Source of the DNA: Methylovirgula sp.
GTDB taxonomy: Bacteria > Pseudomonadota > Alphaproteobacteria > Rhizobiales > Beijerinckiaceae
Assembly: GCF_037200945.1 (NCBI RefSeq)
Contig: NZ_JBBCGP010000001.1
Coordinates: 1,734,501 to 1,798,500 of the forward strand
Direction of reading: 5' to 3'
Length of the DNA stretch: 64,000 nt
Part shown: positions 37,416 through 45,824 of the stretch, piece after piece
How the letters are laid out: every line of letters begins with the position of its first letter
Position numbering within the stretch: the first letter of the stretch is position 1
Notes under the pieces: generated by a model
What the model saw: the letters and a program-made list of their open reading frames with translations, nothing else
The model's database searches: none
Told to the model about the DNA's origin: nothing
Program-made: the position numbers and the translations under genes

Positions 37416-37802
37416 ATGTCTATCGTCACCAATTCTTCACTGGAGCAAGCTCAGTCGAAAACCCTCTTCGTAGCGCGGCGCTGCATCGCCGCCGGTATGC
37501 TCGGTGCCGGGCTTCTTTTCGGTGGAGTGTCTCTGGTTGAGGCCGCGGCTCTTCCTCAACATCCTTGCACGCCGGAGCTTCAGAAGCTTTTGGCGGATTG
37601 GAATACGGTCGGTTTCGAAACGCCGTCAAAGCCCTCCCAGGCGACTGTTTACAGCCGGAGCGGGCGTGTTAGCTCCGGCCCTGAAGTGAGATATATGGCC
37701 AGTGAGATTCGGCAAGCAATATCGGATTGCCAGAATGGCGATGTGCCGTCGGTGCGGGCGCACGTTGCGAATGTGAACGAGAAGCTGAATCCGCAGTCGT
37801 AA
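37416..37802 (+). CDS. Secreted or membrane-anchored protein of unknown function
   Basis: 128 residues from ATG 37416, preceded by AGAGGA; the frame extends to 37347. A hydrophobic helix (CIAAGMLGAGLLFGG) near residues 25-45 ends in VEAAALP. The rest is soluble with three Cys and a repeated alpha pattern (PCTPELQKLLADWN, VRYMASEIRQAISDCQ). No domain is recognised. It lies between the copper genes and the sigma factor; it may be a target of the sigma factor, but no promoter evidence is visible. Confidence 0.65.
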   Translation: MSIVTNSSLEQAQSKTLFVARRCIAAGMLGAGLLFGGVSLVEAAALPQHPCTPELQKLLADWNTVGFETPSKPSQATVYSRSGRVSSGPEVRYMASEIRQAISDCQNGDVPSVRAHVANVNEKLNPQS

Positions 37803-37896
37803 ATCGCAAGAGGATATCGGGGTCGCCTTTGCCGGCTCGTGGTGGAGGCGACCTATCTTTGCGTCCAGTTAAAGACGGTTTCATCGGGCACTCTAG

Positions 37897-38460
37897 ATGG
37901 ACATAAAGTCAGATGAGTCAGAGCTTCGGGCTCTCATGCTGGCGGGGCTTGATGGCGACGCGACATCCCAAAAAGTTCTTTTGAAGAAACTGAGTGGCTA
38001 TTTGCGCGCTTACTTCAAGGGTCAGCTTGCGCGCATTGGACGTGGCCCCGTGGACGCCGAAGATCTGGTTCAGGAGACGCTCATTTCCGTCCATACCAAG
38101 CGACACACTTATGACCGCGCACAGTTGCTTACACCGTGGGTCTATGCAATTGCGCGCTACAGATTCATCGACTACCTGCGTCGTTCCAAAACAGCGAAAG
38201 TGGACGTGCCAATCGAGGAAGCCGAAGAGGTCTTTGCCTTGGACGATGCGTCCCCCGTCGAAAGCAGCATCGATCTGAAGAAGCTCCTCGCTCAGCTCAC
38301 GCCCAAAACGAGACAAGCCCTCCAATTGGTTAAGCTCGATGGATTGAGCATAAATGAGGCAGCGGAGCGGGCCGGTGTGTCTCAATCCGCCATCAAAGTA
38401 TCCGTGCAGCGCGGGTTGAACGCGCTGTCACTCTTGGTCCGGCAAAGGAGTCCTTCATGA
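37897..38460 (+). CDS. ECF-type RNA polymerase sigma factor
   Basis: 187 residues. Region 2 shows DAEDLVQETLISVHTKRHTYDR and WVYAIARYRFIDYLRR, the -10 recognition helix; region 4 is an HTH with LTPKTRQALQLVKLDGLSINEAAERAGVSQSAIKVSVQRG. It overlaps the next gene, a DUF1109/NrsF membrane protein, by ATGA, the standard ECF/anti-sigma pairing. NrsF-linked sigma factors of Caulobacter respond to heavy-metal stress, and this one follows a copper cluster, so a metal-stress role is a fair inference. Confidence 0.93.
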   Translation: MDIKSDESELRALMLAGLDGDATSQKVLLKKLSGYLRAYFKGQLARIGRGPVDAEDLVQETLISVHTKRHTYDRAQLLTPWVYAIARYRFIDYLRRSKTAKVDVPIEEAEEVFALDDASPVESSIDLKKLLAQLTPKTRQALQLVKLDGLSINEAAERAGVSQSAIKVSVQRGLNALSLLVRQRSPS

Positions 38461-39098
38461 AGACGGACGACCTCATCGACGTATTGGGCACAAATGTTGA
38501 GCCCGTTGGAGGCAGCCATCTACGCTTGTCGCTCATAATGACGCTCGTGGTGGGCGCGTCGATAGCCTTGTGTCTCGTGCTGGCAATTTTCGGAGTCCCA
38601 AAAAGCGAGTTTGGTCCGGAATTTTCGGCTCTTAAGTTGGTGGGACTGGCATTTACATGCGGCTTGGTCCTGGCGGGTGCTGGCTATCTGTTCCGTGCTG
38701 CGCGGCCGGGAGATTCGAGTCGGGTGCCCTTTGCTTTCATAGTGCTCTTGTTTCTCGCGATTTTCTTCGCGGCCTTCGTTGTACTCGCGCTCGTTCATAT
38801 GCCTGTCAGGCAAGCGATGTTGTTTGGACAGCAATGGGTGCCATGTTTGATTTGTATCCCGTTGCTCGCCATCGTGCCGTTCGTGCTGCTCGTTCTTACG
38901 CTTCGTAAAGAAGCGCCGACCAATCTGACATGGACGGGTGCCGTTGCAGGATTGGTCGCCGGAGCCTTAGGAGCAGCGGCTTTCGCATTCCATCATCCCG
39001 GGGGCTCTCTGCCGTTTATTGCATTCTGGTACGGAGGGTCGATCATCCTCTGCGTCATCGTCGGCGCCGCGCTAGGCCCGCGGCTTTTGCGGTGGTGA
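38457..39098 (+). CDS. NrsF-type (DUF1109) anti-sigma factor
   Basis: 213 residues with six predicted membrane helices, a short cytoplasmic N terminus (KTDDLIDVLGTNVEPVGGSHL) that matches the NrsF start, and typical DUF1109 composition. NrsF proteins hold ECF sigma factors at the membrane through the N-terminal segment and release them on metal or oxidative stress; cysteines in periplasmic loops sense the signal in Caulobacter, and Cys residues are also present here (VPCLICIP). Its start overlaps the sigma stop. Confidence 0.88.
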   Translation: MKTDDLIDVLGTNVEPVGGSHLRLSLIMTLVVGASIALCLVLAIFGVPKSEFGPEFSALKLVGLAFTCGLVLAGAGYLFRAARPGDSSRVPFAFIVLLFLAIFFAAFVVLALVHMPVRQAMLFGQQWVPCLICIPLLAIVPFVLLVLTLRKEAPTNLTWTGAVAGLVAGALGAAAFAFHHPGGSLPFIAFWYGGSIILCVIVGAALGPRLLRW

Positions 39099-39199
39099 TT
39101 GTTTGAGCAACGCCCCAGGCAAACCTTTTCTTCGGAGAGCCCGCCTCGCGCCCAACTCGGCCGTTCAGGTACCGGCTTCCCGCAAGCGAACACAGTCTT

Positions 39200-40282
39200 T
39201 CATTGCCGCGCGGGGGGCTGCGCTGGTGCTGCTTGCGAGATAGCAAACGTTAGCCAAGCATTCCAGCCATAGGCGCGATTTTCCGCGGCAAATTCTTTGT
39301 AGGCTTTCACATTCAGATAGCCTTGCAATTTCCCCATCGGGATGATGTAGCCGACTTGGCCGCCCGCGCCGAAGACGCGTGACTCGAAACACCCAACACG
39401 ATCACCCGCGCCGCTATCGCAGGAAAGCTCTTGGTAGGCGTAGCCGACGGCGCCGATCTGCCATTGTTTTGTCAGGAAGTGCGACGCACCCCAGTCGAAA
39501 TGCATATCCACGCCATTTTGATATTGTGTCTGTGGGTTCCCATAATTGTAAGTGAAGCCGAGGGTACCGGACAATTCATTGCTAGTTTGCGGATTGAAAT
39601 AAGTATACGCACCGCCCGCATCGGTCGCGGCATGACCAATTCCGAGATTGACGAGATTATCGGGATTATAGATGCCGATCGGAATGTTGGTCGTCACGTA
39701 AGCCATATAATTGTTGACGCCGGCATTCCAACGCAGCGAGAACATAGGCAAGAGGTCGCCAAACCCAAGGACGTTGTCGCTTGTGCCCCCTGAGACCGCA
39801 AATTCCCGCGGGCCGACGGCTCCATTCAATGTCGCGTTGACGCCCGCGAAGCTGCCGCCATAGGGGATCGCCATCGCGATCATTGCCTGGGCGCCCAGAA
39901 CCGGGGTCGAGAAAGTGTAGCTCGGTATTGCGAGATAAAGGTCGGCGCGGCCATCGAGCCTTGCATTCAGATTGCCGTTGAAATTGGCGGTGATGTCCCC
40001 CCGCGTCACCTGCCGCGCAAAGACGACGCTTCCTCCTGCGCCGACCGATGGCGCATAGAAGATATTCGCGAGCGCGAAACCCGGCGTTTGCGGCGTTGCA
40101 GCGAGGCTCCCGAAAAAGCCGGGCACCCACAGGCTAACGCCGGTCTCATCGGCACGCGCAAAATCCGTCGATAGTCCGACGATCATTGTTGAGAGAATTA
40201 ACGCGCGAACCGCGACGAGATTGTTTTGACGGTGATGTCGCCGGACGGCGCTTTCATTTGACTTGCAATCGTTCTGCGGCAT
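39200..40282 (-). CDS. Outer-membrane channel, MetA/SphA-type (phenol degradation meta) family
   Basis: 360 residues from ATG 40282, with a GGGGGG just upstream; a longer frame reaches 40420. A signal peptide around LILSTMIVGLSTDFARAD is followed by beta-strand-rich repeats alternating aromatic and small residues (GYRHS- and GQVGYIIPMGKLQGYLNVKAY-type strands), the pattern of PF13557 outer-membrane transporters, which are thought to pass aromatic or hydrophobic compounds. It is divergent from a Gly/His-rich secreted protein; an imperfect GTGAC palindrome lies 114 bp upstream. Confidence 0.82.
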   Translation of the reverse strand: MPQNDCKSNESAVRRHHRQNNLVAVRALILSTMIVGLSTDFARADETGVSLWVPGFFGSLAATPQTPGFALANIFYAPSVGAGGSVVFARQVTRGDITANFNGNLNARLDGRADLYLAIPSYTFSTPVLGAQAMIAMAIPYGGSFAGVNATLNGAVGPREFAVSGGTSDNVLGFGDLLPMFSLRWNAGVNNYMAYVTTNIPIGIYNPDNLVNLGIGHAATDAGGAYTYFNPQTSNELSGTLGFTYNYGNPQTQYQNGVDMHFDWGASHFLTKQWQIGAVGYAYQELSCDSGAGDRVGCFESRVFGAGGQVGYIIPMGKLQGYLNVKAYKEFAAENRAYGWNAWLTFAISQAAPAQPPARQ

Positions 40283-40626
40283 GGAGTTCCCCCCGCATTC
40301 CTGCAAATCTGCGTAAGTAATCGCCAGAAAGTATCCGCGTGAAATATCGCTTTGGCTATCGTGCATAGAATACGAGAGCGGATTTTCCGTCGCGCGTGAC
40401 ACATGCGTCACAAATTGCATGCATAATGGCGACGCGCGCTCGCCCGAAGATTTCGGATTCGTTTGGAAACTGTTTTATGAAAACTCATTGAAATAGTTTC
40501 GTTCTCGCAGTTGCGAAGCCTTCAACACAACTTGTGAATGCGAAGAAATATCTGGTGCGCAGTGGATAATCGGAATAGCCTTTATTCGATTTTTGAATGA
40601 TGCCTTGTTGTATTGCGGAGGTGAGC
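40283..40626. other. Gene-free divergent spacer upstream of the outer-membrane channel
   Basis: 344 bp without a supportable ORF; it should carry promoters for both flanking genes. GTGAC-N6-GTCAC at 40396-40411 is followed by ATTGCATGCATAAT. A GGAGGTGA site precedes the gene at 40627. Nothing else recognised. Confidence 0.5.
40396..40411. promoter_or_regulatory. GTGAC-N6-GTCAC palindrome, candidate operator
   Basis: GTGACACATGCGTCAC has perfect 5-base arms and a nearly symmetric spacer. It lies 114 bp upstream of the channel gene start on the minus strand. Regulator unknown. Confidence 0.4.
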
Positions 40627-41031
40627 ATGAGACCCAATACCTTGTCCCTCTCTTTAGGTTTATGCGCAGCGCTAATGCTGACCGTACCCGATGCCGCGCA
40701 AGCCTTTCGTGGCGGCGGCCACGGCGGAGGCTTCCATGGAGGCGGAAGAGGCTTCCATGGCGGCGGTGGCCATTGGGCGGGGGGCGGCGGCCGCTGGCAC
40801 GGCGGCGGCGGCCGTTGGGCCGGCGGTGGTGGCCGCTGGCATGGCGGCGGTGGATATTGGCGCGGCGGTCGCTGGTATGGCGGCGGGGGTGGCTGGGGCT
40901 GGGGCGCGGCCGCAGCCGGCGCGGCGGTGGGAGCTGCGGCTGTCGGCGCTGCGGCAGCCAGTTCTTGCTACCAGCAGCAAAATGTCTGGAACGGCTATCA
41001 ATATGTCCCGCAGTGGGTGCGGGTTTGCTGA
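40627..41031 (+). CDS. Secreted Gly/His/Trp-rich repeat protein
   Basis: 134 residues from ATG 40627, preceded by a perfect GGAGGTGA. A signal peptide ends DAAQAF. The mature chain begins with GGGHGGGFHGGG and then repeats an 8-residue unit of the form GGGGRW-H/A-G about five times, followed by an Ala-rich helix (AAAAGAAVGAAAVGAAAAS) and a short C-terminal tail with three Cys. Such glycine-rich proteins are usually cell-surface or metal-binding; histidines could bind copper or nickel. No named family recognised. Confidence 0.75.
   Translation: MRPNTLSLSLGLCAALMLTVPDAAQAFRGGGHGGGFHGGGRGFHGGGGHWAGGGGRWHGGGGRWAGGGGRWHGGGGYWRGGRWYGGGGGWGWGAAAAGAAVGAAAVGAAAASSCYQQQNVWNGYQYVPQWVRVC
40760..40890 (+). 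repeat. Coding tandem repeat, 24-bp unit (GGGGRW[H/A]G)
   Basis: Units of eight codons recur inside the preceding gene, beginning with GGCGGC and ending with CGC/TGG and a His or Ala codon. Identity at the DNA level between units is high, so slippage can change copy number between strains. Confidence 0.7.
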
Positions 41032-41228
41032 GCCCTTTCGGGGCATAGAGGTATGACGACTTTAACAAGAAGGCTTTCGAATCCGCAGGTCGTCAACGTG
41101 TGACGATCCTTGCTGGCATCTCGTCGGAAATTTTCGCTCGCTGAACCAGGTTCAGCGCGGATCTGGGTTTTTGTTTGCAGGGCCGAGCGTTTCGGTTCCT
41201 GCGCAAACATCGGAGCCAAGACGCGGGA

Positions 41229-42206
41229 ATGAAAATATCCGAACCGGCCTATCAATCGATTGAAGACGAGACGGCCCCGGCCGATATGGTCTTTATTCCC
41301 GGCGCGACGTTCCGCATGGGGTCGGATGACCACTATCCGGAAGAAGCGCCGGTTCATCGCGTGGCCTTCGATAGTTTTTGGATCGACGCGGCGCCGGTCA
41401 CCAACCGGCAATTTGACGAATTCGTCCGCGCGACCCATCACGTCACGTTTGCCGAAATCGCGCCCGACCCGAAAGATTACCCGGGTGCGCTGCCGCATAT
41501 GCTCTATGCGGGCTCGCTCGTCTTCACGCCGCCCTCGCATCGTGTCGATTTGCGCAACTGGGGTGAATGGTGGCGCTTTTTAAAGGGCGCGGATTGGAGC
41601 CGTCCCTATGGGCCGGAAAGCGATATCGATGGGCTCGACGACCATCCGGTCGTTCACATCGCCCATGTCGACGCGCTCGCTTACGCCAAATGGGCCGGCA
41701 AGGATCTGCCGACTGAGGCGGAATGGGAGTTCGCTGCCCGCGGCGGTCTCGACGGCGCGGAATACGCCTGGGGCGACGAGTTCATGCCCGGCGGAAAATA
41801 TATGGCCAATACCTGGCATGGTGAATTTCCACGCGAGAACCTGAAACTCGATGGATATGACCGCACGTCTCCCGTCAAAGCATTTCCGCCCAACGGTTAC
41901 GGCCTCTACGATATGATCGGTAATGTCTGGGAATGGACCAATGATTGGTTCACCCAGAAGCATCGGCCGGACGCGCAAAAGGCCTGCTGCATTCCGGAAA
42001 ATCCGCGTGGAGGTCGAGCCGACGAAAGTTTCGATCCCGCGCAACCAAAAATCAAAATCCCCCGCAAGGCGATCAAGGGTGGCTCGCACCTGTGCGCGCC
42101 CAATTATTGCAGACGCTACCGCCCGGCCGCCCGACACGCGGAAGCGGTGGACACTTCAACCAGTCATCTTGGATTTCGATGCGTCTTTCGAAAAGGAGCA
42201 GCGTGA
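41229..42206 (+). CDS. Formylglycine-generating enzyme (sulfatase-modifying factor)
   Basis: 325 residues from ATG 41229; no signal peptide is visible, so it should act in the cytoplasm. The FGE fold is seen as IPGATFRMGSDDHYPEEAP, then WIDAAPVTNRQFDEFV, LPTEAEWEFAARGG and GNVWEWTNDWF. The catalytic pair is HLC-x4-C (Cys 289 and Cys 294), as in SUMF1 and other true FGEs, which oxidise the active-site Cys of sulfatases to formylglycine. Its stop overlaps the first arylsulfatase start (TGATG), and a second sulfatase follows. This arrangement strongly implies it matures both. Confidence 0.93.
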   Translation: MKISEPAYQSIEDETAPADMVFIPGATFRMGSDDHYPEEAPVHRVAFDSFWIDAAPVTNRQFDEFVRATHHVTFAEIAPDPKDYPGALPHMLYAGSLVFTPPSHRVDLRNWGEWWRFLKGADWSRPYGPESDIDGLDDHPVVHIAHVDALAYAKWAGKDLPTEAEWEFAARGGLDGAEYAWGDEFMPGGKYMANTWHGEFPRENLKLDGYDRTSPVKAFPPNGYGLYDMIGNVWEWTNDWFTQKHRPDAQKACCIPENPRGGRADESFDPAQPKIKIPRKAIKGGSHLCAPNYCRRYRPAARHAEAVDTSTSHLGFRCVFRKGAA

Positions 42207-43957
42207 TGAATTCCAGCGACGATAAGGCTGAAAAAACGCAAAAGCCAAGAGAAGGCGTAAACCGGCGCAGCGTGTTGCTATCCGGAACGGCGCTCGCTGC
42301 CGCGTCGGCGATTGCATCGGGTGCTCCGCAAGTCGCGGAGGCGCAGCAGCCTCCCGCGTCAGGTGGCAAGCAGCCGAATATACTCGTCATCATGGGAGAC
42401 GACGTCGGCTGGTTCAACATCGGCGCCTATCATCAAGGCATCATGTCCGGCAAGACGCCAAACCTCGACAAACTCGCTGCAGATGGAATGCGGTTCACGG
42501 ACTATTACGCAGAGGCAAGCTGCACCGCGGGTCGAGCAAATTTTATAACTGGTGAAATTCCGCTGCGTACAGGCATGACGACCGTGGGACAAGCGGGCGC
42601 CGATATCGGCATTCCGGATCAGGCCGTCACGATCGCGACCGTCCTCAAATCGATGGGTTATACGACCGGACAGTTCGGCAAAAACCATCTCGGCGACAAG
42701 AACAAATATCTGCCGACCGTGCACGGCTTTGATGAGTTTTTCGGATATCTCTATCACCTTGACGCGATGTCTGACCCCTATTGGTTCGATTACCCGCAAG
42801 AGTGGATTGACAAATACGGTCCGCGCAATCTCGTTCATTGCTTTGCAACCGATGTGGACGATCCGACAGAGATGCCGCGCTGGGGCAAAGTCGGCAAGCA
42901 GCGCATTGTCGATGAAGGTCCGCTTCCGCCGTTCCCGGATATGGGCGCCGATCATCAGAGTTGGCAAAAGGGCCGTCCTGCCAAATATGACATGGAGACT
43001 TTCGACGAAGTCCTCGTCGATCATACCAAGGGCTTCATGGACAAAGCCAAACAGGACGGAAAACCGTTCTTTATCTGGCACAACACAACGCGCATGCATG
43101 TCTTCACCTACCTGTCGGCGAAGTACAAGGCGCTGATGAATTACGACAGCAATTACAACGTCGAAGAAGCGGGCATGGCGCAGTTAGACGACAGCGTCGG
43201 CGTGATGTTGAAACATCTGGACGAAATCGGTGAGGCGGAGAATACGATCGTTATTTTCACGACCGACAACGGTGCAGAAGTCTTCACCTGGCCCGACGGC
43301 GGCATGACACCCTTCCGCGCTACGAAAGGCACCGTGTTCGAGGGTGGTTTCCGCGTTCCGGCGATCATTCGCTGGCCGGGCCGGATCAAACCCGGCTCCG
43401 TCGAGAACGGCATATTTTCCGGCCTGGATTGGCTGCCGACGCTCGCGGCGGCGGCCGGAAATTCGAATATCACCGATCAGCTTCTGCAAGGCGCCCAACT
43501 CGGCGATCGCACGTATAAGAACCATTTGGACGGCTACAATCAGATGGATTTGCTGACGGGGAAGGGCCCGTCGGCGCGTCATGAAATATTCTATTTTGGT
43601 GAGGCCCAATTGGGTGCCATCCGCGTCGACGATTTCAAGTACCAGTTTATTCAACAGCCGTACGGTTGGCCCGGCGAAAAAGTTACGACCGATATGCCGA
43701 CGATCGTCAACCTTCGTCAGGATCCGTTTGAGCGAACGCCATCGCTCCGCGGCGAAACGCTTAACGAGGAGGGCGGCGGATACATGAACGATTTCCTAGC
43801 CCGCGAATTCTGGCGCTTCGTCCAGGTGCAACAGAAGGTCGGGGCGTTGGTGCAGACCGCTATTGAATTCCCGCCGATGCAGGCTCCGGCGTCCTTCAAC
43901 CTTCAGGCCATCAAGGCCAAAATTGATGAAGCGATCAAGAGCCACGAAGGCCAGTAA
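42206..43957 (+). CDS. Tat-exported arylsulfatase
   Basis: 583 residues from ATG 42206, with AAAAGGAG eight bases upstream; a longer frame to 41945 runs inside the FGE gene. A twin-arginine signal, NRRSVLLSGTALAA, is visible. The metal-binding MGDDVGW and FTTDNGAE motifs flank the modification site SCTAGRANFITG (Cys 106), which FGE would convert to formylglycine. The motif is C-x-A-x-R, not C-x-P-x-R. It hydrolyses sulfate esters in the periplasm; the natural substrate is unknown. Tandem with a second close paralogue at 44057. Confidence 0.94.
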   Translation: MNSSDDKAEKTQKPREGVNRRSVLLSGTALAAASAIASGAPQVAEAQQPPASGGKQPNILVIMGDDVGWFNIGAYHQGIMSGKTPNLDKLAADGMRFTDYYAEASCTAGRANFITGEIPLRTGMTTVGQAGADIGIPDQAVTIATVLKSMGYTTGQFGKNHLGDKNKYLPTVHGFDEFFGYLYHLDAMSDPYWFDYPQEWIDKYGPRNLVHCFATDVDDPTEMPRWGKVGKQRIVDEGPLPPFPDMGADHQSWQKGRPAKYDMETFDEVLVDHTKGFMDKAKQDGKPFFIWHNTTRMHVFTYLSAKYKALMNYDSNYNVEEAGMAQLDDSVGVMLKHLDEIGEAENTIVIFTTDNGAEVFTWPDGGMTPFRATKGTVFEGGFRVPAIIRWPGRIKPGSVENGIFSGLDWLPTLAAAAGNSNITDQLLQGAQLGDRTYKNHLDGYNQMDLLTGKGPSARHEIFYFGEAQLGAIRVDDFKYQFIQQPYGWPGEKVTTDMPTIVNLRQDPFERTPSLRGETLNEEGGGYMNDFLAREFWRFVQVQQKVGALVQTAIEFPPMQAPASFNLQAIKAKIDEAIKSHEGQ

Positions 43958-44056
43958 CGAACCGGCAGGTACATAGAGCGCGCGTTCGCCGGTCTCTGGC
44001 TGAGGCCATTTAAAGTTGAAGATCGGTATTGAGATCGCGTTGAACGGAGCAATCCC

Positions 44057-45736
44057 ATGCGTTCAGATGATACTGGAATCAAAGGCGCCGGCAGAGACGG
44101 AATAAACCGTCGCAACGTCTTGCTGTCCGGAACGGCGCTCGCCGCTGTATCCGCCGTGGCGTCAGCTACGCCGCAGGTCGCGCGGGGACGAGAGACTCAG
44201 CCGCCCGCAGCAACAGACAAAAAGCCGAACATCCTCGTCATCTTCGGTGACGATATCGGCCAATCCGACATTAGCGCCTATACGTTCGGATTGATGGGCT
44301 ATCGCACGCCGAACATCGACCGTATCGCCAAAGAAGGCTTGATGTTCACCGACTATTATGCCGAGCAGAGCTGCACGGCCGGCCGCTCGTCCTTCATCAC
44401 CGGACAATCGGTGATCCGCACGGGCCTATCGAAGGTCGGCATTCCTGGTGCGACGGTCGGATTGCAGCCCGAAGACATCACGATCGCCGAAGCGTTGAAG
44501 CCCCTTGGTTATGCAACCGGGCAGTTCGGCAAGAATCATCTCGGCGATCGCAACGAATTTCTGCCGACCGTGCATGGCTTCGATGAATTCTTCGGAAATC
44601 TCTATCATCTGAACGCCGAAGAAGAGCCGGAAGATCCCGACTATCCAAAAGATCCGGCTTTTCGCGCCAAATTCGGGCCGCGCGGCGTCCTGAAGTGCAA
44701 GGCCAGCGAAACGGACGATCCGACCGTCGATCCGCGTTTCGGCCGCGTCGGCAAGCAGACGATCGAAGACACCGGGGCGTTGACGCGCAAACGGATGGAG
44801 ACGATCGACGACGAAACCACGGGCGCTGCGATCGACTTCATCCAACGACAGGTCGAAGCTGGAAAGCCATTCTTCTGCTGGATGAACACGACGCGTATGC
44901 ATGTCTTCACGCACGTGCGCGCCTCAATGCGCGGGCAAAGCGGCATGCCGGATAATGATTATGCCGACGGCATGATCGAACACGACGGCGATGTCGGAAA
45001 ATTACTCAAGGGCCTCGACGACCTTGGCATCACCGACGATACGATCGTCCTTTACACGACGGACAATGGCCCACACATGAATTCCTGGCCGGACGCCGCG
45101 ATGACGCCGTTCCGGAGTGAGAAGAACACGAACTGGGAAGGTGCGTATCGCGTGCCGGCGATGATCCGCTGGCCTGGCCATATCAAGCCCGGAAGCATTG
45201 CAAACGACATTTTCGGGAGCCACGACTGGTTTCTGACTTTTTTGACGGCGGCCGGAGATGCGGGCGTGAAAGACCGTCTTCTCAAAGGCTGGACGATCGG
45301 CGATCATACCTACAAGGTACATATCGACGGGTACGATCAGCTTGCCTACCTCACCGGTGAAGAGCCTCATTCGGCCAGAAGGGGATTCATCTATTTCAAC
45401 GACGACGGCCAGCTCGTTGCGATCCGTTTCGATAATTGGAAGCTCGTGTTCTTCGAACAGAAAACGCCGGGAACGCTTGATATCTGGGGGGAGCCGTTCA
45501 CGGCGCGGCGTTTACCTTTGTATTTCAATCTTCGCATGGATCCTTATGAGCGTGCACAGATAACGTCCAACTCCTACTACGACTGGACCGCGCACAAGGT
45601 CTATCTCCTCTATGGCGCCCAAGCCATAGCCGGCGCATTTGTGCAATCCCTTCAGGAATATCCGCCGCGTCAGACCCCGCAAAGCTTCAATCTCGATCAG
45701 ATCATGAATAAGTTGAAGCAACCGACGGATGATTGA
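44057..45736 (+). CDS. Tat-exported arylsulfatase (tandem paralogue)
   Basis: 559 residues. The N-terminal twin-arginine signal is NRRNVLLSGTALAA; MGD-type metal residues appear as IFGDDIGQSD and YTTDNGPHM. The modification site SCTAGRSSFITG has its Cys at residue 106, the same position as in the first sulfatase, and the N-terminal 60 residues are similar. The central region differs (for example it lacks one segment before LTRKRMETIDD), suggesting a different substrate range. Both would be folded and modified in the cytoplasm before Tat export. Confidence 0.93.
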   Translation: MRSDDTGIKGAGRDGINRRNVLLSGTALAAVSAVASATPQVARGRETQPPAATDKKPNILVIFGDDIGQSDISAYTFGLMGYRTPNIDRIAKEGLMFTDYYAEQSCTAGRSSFITGQSVIRTGLSKVGIPGATVGLQPEDITIAEALKPLGYATGQFGKNHLGDRNEFLPTVHGFDEFFGNLYHLNAEEEPEDPDYPKDPAFRAKFGPRGVLKCKASETDDPTVDPRFGRVGKQTIEDTGALTRKRMETIDDETTGAAIDFIQRQVEAGKPFFCWMNTTRMHVFTHVRASMRGQSGMPDNDYADGMIEHDGDVGKLLKGLDDLGITDDTIVLYTTDNGPHMNSWPDAAMTPFRSEKNTNWEGAYRVPAMIRWPGHIKPGSIANDIFGSHDWFLTFLTAAGDAGVKDRLLKGWTIGDHTYKVHIDGYDQLAYLTGEEPHSARRGFIYFNDDGQLVAIRFDNWKLVFFEQKTPGTLDIWGEPFTARRLPLYFNLRMDPYERAQITSNSYYDWTAHKVYLLYGAQAIAGAFVQSLQEYPPRQTPQSFNLDQIMNKLKQPTDD

Positions 45737-45824
45737 TATCGAGCACTGGGAGCCAGCCGACAAACTTGGCTGACCTAGCCTGCGGATACGACCGAGCGAG
45801 CGTGGCACCGGTTGGGAGGAAATG

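Noticed and set aside
40760..40890. Regular repeat as a possible CRISPR array
   Set aside because: Units are eight codons in frame within a secreted protein and have no unique spacers.
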